From the NCBI RefSeq assembly GCF_001718315.1, contig NZ_CP013362.1, positions 558,001 through 622,000 on the forward strand: a stretch of DNA of 64,000 nucleotides, read 5' to 3'. Below, piece by piece: positions 29,338-38,271 of the stretch (positions within the stretch are counted from its first letter, which is position 1; each line of letters begins with the position of its first letter). This DNA comes from Burkholderia diffusa (lineage in GTDB: Bacteria; Pseudomonadota; Gammaproteobacteria; Burkholderiales; Burkholderiaceae). The notes beneath the pieces are model-generated. The model did not search any database. It was not told the DNA's origin and saw nothing but the letters and a program-made list of their open reading frames with translations. The position numbers and the translations under genes are program-made.

Positions 29338-29901
29338 ATGAGCGACTCCATCTACGCGCACGATACGGCGGCGGCGGAACTGTTCGCGGCCGGCGACGGC
29401 AATCTGTTTCAGCGTGTGATGCAACTCCACGCGGCGGCACAGGCCGGCGGCGCGCCTGAGCAACAGGAAGCCGAGCCCGGGCTTTCATCGAACGAGGAGC
29501 CTATGAGCCTTTTCACGACCGTGCGACCCAACCTCGTGCAGTCGATCCGCGCGTTCCGCGTGCAGGATCTCGCCGACGAAGCCGGCCGGCTCGGCCAGCA
29601 TTTCCTGTACGCGTATTGCGGCGCCGCGCAGTCGAAGCAGGAAGTGATGGAGACGATCGCGACGTCGTTCCTGTTTCCGAAGCATTTCGGGAAGAACTAC
29701 GATGCGCTGTACGACTGCCTGACCGACCTCGTCGCGAAGGCTGGCGCGCAGCCCGGTTTCGTGATCGTCCTCGAAGGGCTGCCGATCGCGCAGAAATTCG
29801 ACAAGGAAGGGCGCGAGACGCTGCTCGACGTGTTCCGCGAAGCCGCCGAATTCTGGGCCGAGCGCAAGGTCGCGTTCCGCGTGTTCTATTCGTTCGCGTA
29901 A
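29338..29901 (+). CDS. Barstar-family ribonuclease inhibitor
   Basis: From the ATG at 29338 the protein is 187 residues with no signal peptide, so it is cytoplasmic. The barstar core occupies about 75-187. It includes FLYAYCGAAQSKQEVMETIA and SFLFPKHFGKNYDALYDCLTD, the helix-loop that plugs the ribonuclease active site, and ends in ERKVAFRVFYSFA. The start is uncertain. ATG 29329 is 9 bases upstream, while ATG 29503, preceded by GAGGAG, would give a 132-residue protein closer to classical barstar plus a short leader. The N-terminal 55 residues have no recognised domain. It should neutralise the preceding ribonuclease before export. Confidence 0.88.
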   Translation: MSDSIYAHDTAAAELFAAGDGNLFQRVMQLHAAAQAGGAPEQQEAEPGLSSNEEPMSLFTTVRPNLVQSIRAFRVQDLADEAGRLGQHFLYAYCGAAQSKQEVMETIATSFLFPKHFGKNYDALYDCLTDLVAKAGAQPGFVIVLEGLPIAQKFDKEGRETLLDVFREAAEFWAERKVAFRVFYSFA

Positions 29902-29941
29902 AACGCGAACCCGCCGGCCGCCCGATCGCGGCCGATCCGAC

Positions 29942-29970
29942 AAAAGGCCCGCCTTGCGCGGGCCTTTTTG
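29942..29970. terminator. Bidirectional intrinsic terminator between the barstar gene and rsmE
   Basis: AAAAGGCCCGC (from 29942) pairs with GCGGGCCTTTT across a 5-base loop. It has T-rich tails on both strands, so it can end both the ribonuclease-barstar transcript (plus) and the rsmE operon (minus). Confidence 0.8.
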
Positions 29971-30034
29971 CGTCCGCGCGCGCAGTCAGCCGCAAGGTTG
30001 AAACGCGCCGCATTCACGTGGAGGCCCCGCGAGC

Positions 30035-30046
30035 GGGGGGGGGGGG
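30035..30046 (+). repeat. Run of 12 guanines
   Basis: An uninterrupted G12 tract lies 23 bases beyond the rsmE stop codon (C-run on the rsmE sense strand) and outside every called gene. Homopolymers of this length are prone to slippage in replication and sequencing. Confidence 0.9.
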
Positions 30047-30069
30047 CGTGTCGCGGCGCGTCGGGTTCG

Positions 30070-30837
30070 TCACCAGCCGCCCCAGCGGGCGGCCAGTGCC
30101 GCGAGCACGGCCGCGCCGGCCGTCTCGGTGCGCAGCACGCGCGGACCGAGCGACAACGCGGTGAATCCTTGCGCGCGTGCCGTGTTTTCCTCGTCCGGCG
30201 ACAGCCCGCCTTCGGGGCCGATCAGCAGTGTGACGGCCGCCGCGGGCGGCGCATCGGGCAGCGACGCGAACGGGATGCTCGCGCGCGGCGACAGCAGCAG
30301 CCGCAGCTCGCCGTCGGCCGGCGCGGCGGGCAGCATGTCGAGCCAGGCGCCGAAGCCGCGTACCGGCGCGACGTCGGGCACGCGGTTGCGCCCGCATTGT
30401 TCGCACGACGCGCGCACGACGCCGCGCCAGTGCGCGACGCGCTTGTCCGCGCGCTCGCCGGACAGTTTCACGACGCCGCGCGCGGTCGACAGCGGCACGA
30501 CCGCCGCGACGCCGAGCTCGACGGCCTTCTCGATCACCCAGTCCATCTTGTCGCCGCCGGCAATGCCTTGCGCGAGCGTCACGCGATAGGGCGGCTCGGC
30601 CTCGGCCGGGTCGAATGCTTCGATCTGCGCGAGCGCGCTGCGCTTGTCGATCTCGACGAGCCGCGCGCGGTACTGGCCGCCGCTGCCGTCGAACAGCGCG
30701 AGCGTGTCGCCGGGCTGCAGCCGCAGCACTTGCGCGTGACGCGCGACGTCGGCCGGCAACGCGAGCGTCGCGTCGGTACGCAGCGTCGCCTCGATGAAAA
30801 AGCGCGGCACGGCCGCGGTGGTGGTGGCTTCACTCAT
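30070..30837 (-). CDS. rsmE: 16S rRNA (uracil-1498-N3)-methyltransferase
   Basis: RsmE methylates U1498 of 16S rRNA in assembled 30S subunits. The 255-residue protein begins with an N-terminal PUA-like domain (VPRFFIEATLRTDATLALPADVARHAQVLRL). It continues with the SPOUT knotted methyltransferase end: LLIGPEGGLSPDEE, GFTALSLGPRVLRTETA. The ATG at 30835-30837 gives MSEATTTAAVPRFF. A second ATG seven codons upstream (30858) overlaps the stop of the preceding VOC gene as ATGA and is an alternative that would favour coupled translation. Confidence 0.95.
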   Translation of the reverse strand: MSEATTTAAVPRFFIEATLRTDATLALPADVARHAQVLRLQPGDTLALFDGSGGQYRARLVEIDKRSALAQIEAFDPAEAEPPYRVTLAQGIAGGDKMDWVIEKAVELGVAAVVPLSTARGVVKLSGERADKRVAHWRGVVRASCEQCGRNRVPDVAPVRGFGAWLDMLPAAPADGELRLLLSPRASIPFASLPDAPPAAAVTLLIGPEGGLSPDEENTARAQGFTALSLGPRVLRTETAGAAVLAALAARWGGW

Positions 30838-30854
30838 GCGTATCGCGGCTCCGT

Positions 30855-31271
30855 TCATGCGACCAGGCGGCGTGCGAGCGCCCAGCGGTAGCCGTCGAGA
30901 TCCTCGATCTGCGCGAAGCGGTCGCCCCAGAACTGGTCTTGCGGCGCGGTCAGCGATTTCGCGCCTGCGTCGAGCGCGCGCTGCCAGGTCGCGTCGACGT
31001 CGTCGACATACAGGTAGAACGACTGCGGGGCGGTTGCGTCCGCACTCTTCGGCGTGAGCGCGGTCGAGCCGAACGCGCCTTCGGGGGCGAACATCACGAT
31101 CAGTTGCCCGCGGTAGGTCATCTCGACGTGCATGATCGCGCCGTCCTCGTCGAGGACGTCGCGCAACCCGAAGCCGAATGCGGCCTGGAAGAACTCGATG
31201 GCCGCCTGCGCATTGCGCACGGCTAGGTAAGGCGTCAACCAAGGCACGTTGGCCGGACGTGGATCGGTCAT
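30855..31271 (-). CDS. VOC-family (glyoxalase/bleomycin-resistance fold) protein
   Basis: This 138-residue cytoplasmic protein has the paired beta-alpha-beta-beta-beta modules of the vicinal oxygen chelate fold. It starts MTDPRPANVPWLTPYLAVRN and contains AIEFFQAAFGFGLRDV, MHVEMTYRGQLIVMFAPE and FYLYVDDVDATWQRALDAGA, ending FGDRFAQIEDLDG-like (here WGDRFAQIEDLDGYRWALA). The sequence is of the PhnB-like type. Substrate and reaction cannot be read from the sequence. It lies directly upstream of rsmE with an overlap or an 17-bp gap depending on the rsmE start. Confidence 0.88.
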   Translation of the reverse strand: MTDPRPANVPWLTPYLAVRNAQAAIEFFQAAFGFGLRDVLDEDGAIMHVEMTYRGQLIVMFAPEGAFGSTALTPKSADATAPQSFYLYVDDVDATWQRALDAGAKSLTAPQDQFWGDRFAQIEDLDGYRWALARRLVA

Positions 31272-31477
31272 GAAAATCTCCTGTCGAACGGTGTTGGCGC
31301 TTGAGCGGTTACTCCGGTCCCATGCTTCGCAGTCCAACGGGTATTGGCGCGCGGGCGCCGGGTGCGGTCCCGCGGATGCGCCGGCGGGCCGCATGCATCA
31401 TTCCGGGCCTGCGCGTGGCGGGCCGAGCGCGGGAGATAGCGCGGCGAGCCCGCGGAACGATGCGTCCGCCCGGAATC

Positions 31478-32335
31478 TCAGCGGCGAACGCCCAGTGTAT
31501 CGCGCAGCGCGCGCGGCAGGGCAAAGAGGGCCGCATGGAGTCGCGCATCGTAGTAGCGCAAGCCCTGCACGCGGCGCGCGGCGAGGCGCTCGTCGATGTC
31601 GTGCGCGAACAGCGCGGCCGCATCGAGCGTGTCGCTCGCGATCGCCATCAGCCATTGGGAGCCGTACAGCGGCACGTGCGCGGACAATGGATCGACGACG
31701 GCGAAGCTCGCGCGCAGGTCGGCGAGCAGCGCGGCGACGCGCGCCGTGTGGAACACCGGCGAGCCAAGATGCATCGAGATCGCGCCGCACGGCGTGAGGA
31801 TCCGCTTGAGGCGCGCGTAGAACTCGCGCGTATAGAGGCCGGCCGCCGGCGAATCGGGCGGCGTGAGATCGAACACGACGAGATCGAAATGCTCGACGGT
31901 CGACGTGACGAAATGCGCGGCGTCGCCGATCACGACCTCGACGCGCGGATCGTCGAGCGCGCCCTGGTGCACGTCGTCGAGATAGCGGCGCGCCATGCCG
32001 ACCACTTCGTCGTCGAGTTCCGCGACGACGATTCGCTCGATGCACGCGTGCTTGAGCAGCTGACGCGCCGCGCCGCCGTCGCCGCCGCCGAGCACGAGCG
32101 CCTTCCTCGGGCACGGATGCGCGAGCGCGGCCGGGTGCGTCATGCACTCGTGGTACACGTATTCGTCGCCGACCGACGTCATCGGCCGTCCGTCCAGCGT
32201 GAACAGGCGGCCGAGCTGCGGGGTTTCCCAGACTTCGATGTGCTGGTGCGGCGACGCGACGTGCGCGAGCCGGCGTGCGTTCGGGAAGCCGTACGCGGCG
32301 TCGGGCGTGGGATGGAAGAGAAGGGTCGTGTTCAC
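31478..32335 (-). CDS. Spermidine synthase-like polyamine aminopropyltransferase
   Basis: The family transfers an aminopropyl group from decarboxylated SAM to putrescine. The 285-residue protein (GTG at 32333-32335) has the N-terminal beta strands WETPQLGRLFTLDGRPMTS, DEYVYHECMTH at 57-67, the SAM-binding loop GGGDGG at 83-88, and DLTPPDSPAAGLYTREFY from 156. That last block corresponds to the DxTDP catalytic loop of SpeE but has a Pro where SpeE usually has Asp, so substrate specificity is uncertain. No speD (SAM decarboxylase) is adjacent. It is divergent from tkt. Confidence 0.85.
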   Translation of the reverse strand: MNTTLLFHPTPDAAYGFPNARRLAHVASPHQHIEVWETPQLGRLFTLDGRPMTSVGDEYVYHECMTHPAALAHPCPRKALVLGGGDGGAARQLLKHACIERIVVAELDDEVVGMARRYLDDVHQGALDDPRVEVVIGDAAHFVTSTVEHFDLVVFDLTPPDSPAAGLYTREFYARLKRILTPCGAISMHLGSPVFHTARVAALLADLRASFAVVDPLSAHVPLYGSQWLMAIASDTLDAAALFAHDIDERLAARRVQGLRYYDARLHAALFALPRALRDTLGVRR

Positions 32336-32450
32336 GGGCGGGCCGCGCGAGGCGGGCAGTTCCGACGCCTGAATTATAGGAGGCGCGCGGTTCCACGGAA
32401 AAGCGTGCCGGAACACCGCGCGCCGACAAGGGAAATGTCAGCCCATCTGT

Positions 32451-32456
32451 TAAAAT
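32451..32456 (+). promoter_or_regulatory. Candidate -10 element of tkt
   Basis: TAAAAT in the 261-bp gap between the aminopropyltransferase gene and tkt, about 140 bases before the tkt start. No strong -35 hexamer is visible 16-18 bases upstream. Confidence 0.3.
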
Positions 32457-32596
32457 GACGAGCTTTGCAGCCCCGTCCGTAGGCTCCGTCCGCTTCGCGT
32501 CCGTCAGGCGCCGCACCGCGCGCCGGGAACGATTGACGCTCGAGCTTCCGGATGCCGCCGTGCCCCCGTTTCCTCGACTCGTTCTCCGGACTCGAC

Positions 32597-34624
32597 ATGA
32601 CGACTTCGTCTCCCGCCTCCACCACCCTGATGGCCAACGCGATCCGTGCGCTCGCGATGGACGCCGTCCAGCAAGCGAACTCCGGCCACCCCGGCATGCC
32701 GATGGGCATGGCCGAAATCGGCGTTGCGCTCTGGTCGCGCCACCTGAAGCACAACCCGACGAACCCGCACTGGGCAGACCGCGACCGCTTCGTGCTGTCG
32801 AACGGCCATGGCTCGATGCTGCTGTACTCGCTGCTGCACCTGACCGGCTACGACCTGCCGATGGAAGAGCTGAAGAACTTCCGCCAGCTGCATTCGAAGA
32901 CGCCGGGCCACCCGGAATACGGCATCACGCCGGGCGTCGAGACGACCACCGGCCCGCTCGGCCAGGGTCTCGCGAACGCGGTCGGCATGGCGCTCGGCGA
33001 AGCGTTGATGGCCGACGAGTTCAACCGTGACGGCGCGAAGATCGTCGATCACCACACGTACGTGTTCCTCGGCGACGGCTGCCTGATGGAAGGCATCTCG
33101 CACGAAGCCTGCTCGCTCGCGGGCACGCTGAAGCTGAACAAGCTGATCGCGCTGTACGACGACAACGGCATCTCGATCGACGGCGACGTCGTCAACTGGT
33201 TCCACGACGATACCCCGAAGCGCTTCGAGGCATACGGCTGGAACGTGATCCCGAACGTGAACGGCCATGACGTCGACGCGGTCGACGCGGCGATCGCGAA
33301 GGCGAAGCTGTCGGACAAGCCGACGCTGATCTGCTGCAAGACGGTGATCGGCAAGGGCGCGGCAACCAAGGCCGGCGGCCACGACGTGCACGGCGCGGCG
33401 CTCGGCGCCGAAGAAATCGCAAAGACGCGCGAAGCGCTCGGCTGGAAGTGGGAACCGTTCGTGATCCCGCAGGAAGTCTATGCGGCATGGGATGCGAAGG
33501 AAGCAGGCAAGCGTGCCGAAGCCGAATGGGACGCGTCGTTCGCGCAATATCGCGCGAAATTCCCGGCAGAAGCCGCTGAATTCGAACGCCGGATGGCGAA
33601 CAAGCTGCCGGCCGACTGGGCCGAGAAGGCCGCGGCGATCATCGCCGGCGCGAATGAGCGCGCCGAGACGGTCGCGACCCGCAAGGCATCGCAGCAGGCG
33701 ATCGAAGGGCTGGCCGCCGCACTGCCCGAGCTGCTCGGCGGCTCGGCCGACCTGACCGGCTCGAACCTGACCAACTGGAAGGCATCGAAGGCGGTCCGCG
33801 CGAATCCGGAAGGCGCCGGCGTGCTGCTCGGCAACCACATCAACTACGGCGTGCGCGAATTCGGCATGAGCGCCGCGATCAACGGCCTCGCGCTGCACGG
33901 CGGCCACAAGCCGTTCGGTGGCACGTTCCTGACGTTCTCCGACTACAGCCGCAACGCGCTGCGCGTCGCGTCGCTGATGAAGGTCCCGTCGATCTTCGTG
34001 TTCACGCACGATTCGATCGGCCTCGGCGAAGACGGCCCGACGCACCAGTCGATCGAGCACGTGTCGAGCCTGCGCCTGATCCCGAACCACGACGTATGGC
34101 GCCCGGCCGACACGGTCGAGACGGCCGTCGCATGGACCCACGCGGTTGCCGCCGACCGTCCGTCGAGCCTGATCTTCAGCCGCCAGAACCTCGCGTTCAA
34201 CCCGCGCACCGACGCGCAGATCGCCAACATCGAGAAGGGCGGTTACGTGCTGAAGGACTGGGACGAAGAGATCGTCGCGCGCAAGATCATCCTGATCGCG
34301 ACGGGCTCGGAAGTCGAGCTCGCGATGAAGGCCGTCGAGCCGCTCGCGCAGCAGGGCATCGCGGCCCGCGTCGTGTCGATGCCGTCGACCAACGTGTTCG
34401 ATCGCCAGGACGCCGAATACCGCGAACGCGTGCTGCCGCACGGCGTGCGCCGCGTTGCGATCGAGGCGGGCGTGACCGCGTTCTGGCACAAGTACGTCGG
34501 CCTCGAAGGCGGCGTCGTCGGGATCGACACGTTCGGCGAATCGGCCCCGGCCGGCGTGCTGTTCAAGTACTTCGGCTTCACTGTCGAGCGCGTCGTCGAG
34601 ACCGCGAAGGCCGTGCTGGCCTAA
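32597..34624 (+). CDS. tkt: Transketolase
   Basis: Transketolase moves two-carbon ketol units between sugar phosphates in the pentose phosphate pathway, with thiamine pyrophosphate as cofactor. The 675-residue protein shows the N-terminal [12 protein letters not shown], the TPP/Mg motif [18 protein letters not shown] through NGISIDG, and the pyrimidine domain [19 protein letters not shown] and [15 protein letters not shown]. It ends in the C-terminal transketolase domain with the substrate-phosphate loop [12 protein letters not shown]. The ATG at 32597 gives the typical N-terminus. gap follows 85 bp downstream. Confidence 0.97.
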   Translation: MTTSSPASTTLMANAIRALAMDAVQQANSGHPGMPMGMAEIGVALWSRHLKHNPTNPHWADRDRFVLSNGHGSMLLYSLLHLTGYDLPMEELKNFRQLHSKTPGHPEYGITPGVETTTGPLGQGLANAVGMALGEALMADEFNRDGAKIVDHHTYVFLGDGCLMEGISHEACSLAGTLKLNKLIALYDDNGISIDGDVVNWFHDDTPKRFEAYGWNVIPNVNGHDVDAVDAAIAKAKLSDKPTLICCKTVIGKGAATKAGGHDVHGAALGAEEIAKTREALGWKWEPFVIPQEVYAAWDAKEAGKRAEAEWDASFAQYRAKFPAEAAEFERRMANKLPADWAEKAAAIIAGANERAETVATRKASQQAIEGLAAALPELLGGSADLTGSNLTNWKASKAVRANPEGAGVLLGNHINYGVREFGMSAAINGLALHGGHKPFGGTFLTFSDYSRNALRVASLMKVPSIFVFTHDSIGLGEDGPTHQSIEHVSSLRLIPNHDVWRPADTVETAVAWTHAVAADRPSSLIFSRQNLAFNPRTDAQIANIEKGGYVLKDWDEEIVARKIILIATGSEVELAMKAVEPLAQQGIAARVVSMPSTNVFDRQDAEYRERVLPHGVRRVAIEAGVTAFWHKYVGLEGGVVGIDTFGESAPAGVLFKYFGFTVERVVETAKAVLA

Positions 34625-34709
34625 AAGCATTCGCGACGCGCGCCGCCCCGCGCGCGTCGCACCGTGAAGCTGCACGAAACGAATTTTTTCAGCCATCAGG
34701 AGATAGACC

Positions 34710-35720
34710 ATGACGATTCGCGTCGCAATCAACGGCTACGGCCGTATCGGCCGCAACACGCTGCGCGCGTTTTATGAAAACGGCAAGAAGCACGATCTCG
34801 AGATCGTCGCGATCAACGACCTGGGCGATGCGAAGACCAACGCGCACCTGACCCAGTACGACACCGCGCACGGCAAGTTCCCGGGTGAAGTGTCGGTCGA
34901 CGGCGACTACCTCGTCGTGAACGGCGACAAGATCCGCGTGCTGGCCAACCGCAACCCGGCGGAACTGCCGTGGGGCGAGCTGGGCGTCGACGTCGTGATG
35001 GAATGCACGGGCTTCTTCACGACGAAGGAAAAGGCGAGCGCGCACCTGAAGGGCGGCGCGAAGAAGGTGATCATCTCGGCGCCGGGCGGCAAGGACGTCG
35101 ACGCGACGATCGTCTATGGCGTGAACCACAACGTGCTGAAGGCCGAGCACACCGTCATCTCGAACGCATCGTGCACGACGAACTGCCTCGCGCCGCTCGT
35201 CAAGCCGCTGAACGACAAGATCGGCCTCGAAACCGGCCTGATGACGACGATCCACGCGTACACCAACGACCAGGTGCTGACGGACGTCTATCACGAAGAC
35301 CTGCGCCGCGCGCGTTCGGCCACCCACAGCCAGATCCCGACGAAGACGGGTGCGGCTTCCGCCGTCGGCCTCGTGCTGCCGGAACTGAACGGCAAGCTCG
35401 ACGGCTACGCGATCCGCGTCCCGACGATTAACGTGTCGATCGTCGACCTGTCGTTCATCGCGAAGCGCGACACGACGGTCGAGGAAGTCAACGCGATCAT
35501 GAAGGAAGCATCGGAAGGCGCGCTGAAGGGCATCCTCGGCTACAACGACGCACCGCTGGTGTCGATCGACTTCAACCACAACCCGGCTTCGTCGACGTTC
35601 GACGCGACGCTGACCAAGGTTTCGGGCCGCCTCGTCAAGGTGTCGAGCTGGTACGACAACGAGTGGGGTTTCTCGAACCGCATGCTGGATACGGCAGTCG
35701 CATTCGCGAACGCGAAGTAA
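34710..35720 (+). CDS. gap: Glyceraldehyde-3-phosphate dehydrogenase, type I
   Basis: GAPDH oxidises glyceraldehyde 3-phosphate to 1,3-bisphosphoglycerate with NAD. The 336-residue protein has the NAD loop INGYGRIGR (GYGRIGR 9-15), D38 in INDLGD, and the catalytic block [13 protein letters not shown] with C155. The Entner-Doudoroff genes elsewhere in the window (edd-eda) produce its substrate. An AGGAG site precedes the ATG and a strong terminator follows, so tkt-gap forms a two-gene unit. Confidence 0.98.
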   Translation: MTIRVAINGYGRIGRNTLRAFYENGKKHDLEIVAINDLGDAKTNAHLTQYDTAHGKFPGEVSVDGDYLVVNGDKIRVLANRNPAELPWGELGVDVVMECTGFFTTKEKASAHLKGGAKKVIISAPGGKDVDATIVYGVNHNVLKAEHTVISNASCTTNCLAPLVKPLNDKIGLETGLMTTIHAYTNDQVLTDVYHEDLRRARSATHSQIPTKTGAASAVGLVLPELNGKLDGYAIRVPTINVSIVDLSFIAKRDTTVEEVNAIMKEASEGALKGILGYNDAPLVSIDFNHNPASSTFDATLTKVSGRLVKVSSWYDNEWGFSNRMLDTAVAFANAK

Positions 35721-35766
35721 TCCCGCACGTCGCGCGGGCGCCGCAAGGCAGCCTGCGTGGCGAACG

Positions 35767-35799
35767 AGCCCGCCCGGTTTTTCCGGTCGGGCTTTTTTT
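35767..35799 (+). terminator. Intrinsic terminator of gap
   Basis: AGCCCGCCCGG and CCGGTCGGGCT form a stem with one mismatch around TTTTT, followed by a run of seven T. It lies 46 bases after the gap stop. Confidence 0.85.
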
Positions 35800-35818
35800 A
35801 TTCTCCGGCGCAAACCGA

Positions 35819-37018
35819 CTACTGCGTGACTTGCCGCGTGCCGACGCGCTGCGACGCGAGCCACAGGGCGATCAGCACGCCCGAGAGCGCCGCGCCCGCG
35901 ATGCACACGCCACGCCAGCCGTCGATGCCGTACGCGACGCTCGCCGCGAACGACCCGAATGCGCCGCCGATGAAGTAGCTCGTCAGGTAGATCGTCGTGA
36001 CGCGGCTGCGCGCGTTGCCGGCGAGCGCATAGATCACGCTCTGGTTCGAGATGTGCATCCCCTGCACGCCCACGTCGAGCAGCAGGATGCCCGCGATCAG
36101 CGCGACGAGCGAATGCGCGCCGGTCGCGATCAGCGCGAACGAGGCGAGCACGGCCGCCGCGAACAGGCCGGTCGCCGCGTTGCCGTGACCGCGATCGACG
36201 AGGCGGCCGGCCGACGTCGCCGCTAGCGCACCCACCGCGCCGACGATTCCGAACAGGCCGATCTGGCCTTCGGAATAGCTGTACGGCGGCTGGCTCAACA
36301 GGAACGTGAGGCCGGTCCACAGCAGGCTGAAGCAGGCGAACACGAGTGCGCCGTAGATCGAGCGCAGCGCGATCAGCGGCTGTGCGCGCACCAGTGCGAC
36401 GAGCGACTTCATCAGCGCCGCGTAGTCGAGTCGCGCGTGACGGCGATCCTTCGGCAGCTTAAGCGCGAGCACGCCGGTCAGCGCGAGGATCATCGCCGCG
36501 GCGATTCCGTACACCGCGCGCCAGCCGAACCCGTCGGCGATCGCGCCGGCCGCGACGCGCGCGAGCAGGATACCGAGCAGCAGCCCGCTCATCACGGTGC
36601 CGACCGCGCGGCCGCGCGTGCGCGCATCGGCGAGCGAGGCGGCAAACGGCACGAGCAGCTGCGTCGAGCACGTGACGAAGCCGAGCCCGACGTTCGCGGC
36701 GACGAACATCGTGAAGTTCGTGCTGAACGCGACGGCGACCAGCGCGATCACGTTGAGCACGAGCAGCCGCACGATCAGCGTATGGCGGTTGAGCGCATCG
36801 CCGAGCGGGACGATCAGCAGCAGGCTCGCCGCATAGCCCAGCTGCGTCAGCGTGACGAGATAGCCGAGTTCGGCGGGCGGGCGGCCGAAGCTGTGTGCGA
36901 TCGCCGCGAGCAGCGGCTGCGCGTAGTAGATGTTGCCGATGACGATGCCGCACGCGCAGGCGAACAGCAGCGTCATCGCGCGGGTCAGGGGAGGATGGTT
37001 GTCGTGATGCGGTTCCAT
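35819..37018 (-). CDS. Major facilitator superfamily transporter
   Basis: This 399-residue inner-membrane protein has about 12 hydrophobic segments and a start at the ATG 37016-37018 (MEPHHDN). The loop between helices 2 and 3 has the MFS motif A form PLGDALNRHTLI, and GIVIGNIYYAQPLLAAIA lies in helix 1. Related transporters are sugar, drug or metabolite exporters; no substrate is evident. The LysR regulator gene is divergent across a 305-bp gap, the usual layout for a regulator of such an exporter. Confidence 0.88.
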   Translation of the reverse strand: MEPHHDNHPPLTRAMTLLFACACGIVIGNIYYAQPLLAAIAHSFGRPPAELGYLVTLTQLGYAASLLLIVPLGDALNRHTLIVRLLVLNVIALVAVAFSTNFTMFVAANVGLGFVTCSTQLLVPFAASLADARTRGRAVGTVMSGLLLGILLARVAAGAIADGFGWRAVYGIAAAMILALTGVLALKLPKDRRHARLDYAALMKSLVALVRAQPLIALRSIYGALVFACFSLLWTGLTFLLSQPPYSYSEGQIGLFGIVGAVGALAATSAGRLVDRGHGNAATGLFAAAVLASFALIATGAHSLVALIAGILLLDVGVQGMHISNQSVIYALAGNARSRVTTIYLTSYFIGGAFGSFAASVAYGIDGWRGVCIAGAALSGVLIALWLASQRVGTRQVTQ

Positions 37019-37323
37019 GGTCGTGAAAAGACAGCGGCGCCGGCCGGCGGCGCGGGCCGTCGGCAACGCGGGGTTGCGGAAATCGGGGCCGGCGTCGACG
37101 GATTGGCAATGCGCCGATGCGCGCCGCGTGACTGGCGCCCGGATCGGGCGGAGGCCGACGTCGTACGGCGGGCGAAGGGAGGGGCGGGCCCGGTGGGCCG
37201 CTCCGCTGCGGCGGCCAGGCGCCGTGGGCGGAAGCGGATGTGCGTATGATGCGGAAATCGAGCCATAGCGTCCAAGACGGGATTCCTATGGTTTTCATTG
37301 GTGCTACCAATAGATGGGCCGCG
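37019..37323. other. Divergent intergenic region between the MFS and LysR genes
   Basis: No gene is supported in these 305 bases. The left two thirds is very GC-rich and featureless. The right end (about 37240-37315) is AT-richer and contains a perfect inverted repeat at 37297-37311. Confidence 0.45.
37297..37311. promoter_or_regulatory. Perfect inverted repeat ATTGGT-GCT-ACCAAT upstream of lysR
   Basis: This 15-bp repeat, 12 bases before the LysR start codon, fits the T-N11-A rule of LysR boxes. It also contains TGGT-N3-ACCA, the same core as the GntR-type site before dctA at 39128. It may serve either regulator. Confidence 0.5.
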
Positions 37324-38214
37324 ATGCTACTCCGTCACATCCGATATTTCCTGGCCGTCGCCGAGCAGCGCAGCTTCACGCGCGCGGCCGATGCGCTGCA
37401 CGTGTCGCAGCCGACGCTGTCGCAGCAGGTTCGCCAACTCGAGGACATGCTCGGCGTCCTGCTGTTGGACCGCTCGGGCCGCGCGGTGCGGCTCACCGAA
37501 TTCGGCGAGGTCTATGCGCGTCACGCGCGCGCGGCGCTGCACGAGCTCGATGCCGGGCAGCGTGCGCTGCACGACGTCGCCGATCTCGGTAGCGGTTCGC
37601 TGCGGCTCGCGATGATGCCGACCTTCGCGGCCTACCTGAGCGGCTCGCTGATCGACGCGTTCCATGCGGATTACCCGAACGTCGCGCTGACGATCGACGC
37701 GATGCCGCAGGAGCGCATCGAGGCGCTGCTCGCCGACGACCGGCTCGATGCGGGTTTCGCGTTCGTGCCGCCGCGCGCGCCGGACATCGACGCGCTGCCG
37801 CTGTGGGACGAACCGCTCGCGCTCGTGACGGGCCGCTCCCACCGTCTCGCCCGCCGCCGGCGCGCGCTCGGCCCGGCCGAACTCGTCGGCGAGCCGCTGG
37901 TGCTGCTGAGTCGCGCGTTCGCGACGCGGGAAAGCATCGACCGGTATTTCATCGAGCAGGGCGCGCGGCCGACGATCGCGATCGAGACGAACACGGTCAG
38001 CGCGGTGCTGGAGCTCGTGCGCCGCGGGCGGCTCGCGACCGTGCTGCCGGACGCTGTTGCGCGCGAGAGCGGTGACCTGTGCGCGCTGGAGCTCGATCCG
38101 CCGCTGCCGTCGCGCACGGCGGCGCTGCTCACGCGCAAGGGCGCGTACCGCAGCGTCGCGGCGCGCGCGTTCATCGCGCGTGCGCTCGCGTATCGCGATC
38201 CTGCGGGGGGATGA
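37324..38214 (+). CDS. LysR-family transcriptional regulator (CynR-like)
   Basis: This 296-residue regulator begins MLLRHIRYFLAVAEQRSFTRAADALHVSQPTLSQQVRQLE, a LysR winged helix-turn-helix of the CynR-like subgroup. The effector-binding domain starts near residue 90 (GSLRLAMMPTFAAYLSGSLIDAF). The ATG at 37324 was chosen because upstream in-frame codons read through the palindromic control site. It probably controls the divergent MFS gene and itself. The inducer is unknown. Confidence 0.9.
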   Translation: MLLRHIRYFLAVAEQRSFTRAADALHVSQPTLSQQVRQLEDMLGVLLLDRSGRAVRLTEFGEVYARHARAALHELDAGQRALHDVADLGSGSLRLAMMPTFAAYLSGSLIDAFHADYPNVALTIDAMPQERIEALLADDRLDAGFAFVPPRAPDIDALPLWDEPLALVTGRSHRLARRRRALGPAELVGEPLVLLSRAFATRESIDRYFIEQGARPTIAIETNTVSAVLELVRRGRLATVLPDAVARESGDLCALELDPPLPSRTAALLTRKGAYRSVAARAFIARALAYRDPAGG

Positions 38215-38271
38215 CCGGCACGACTGGAAAATGGCTGCCGCATCGGCCGGGACCGAAGGCCGACGGCGGCG

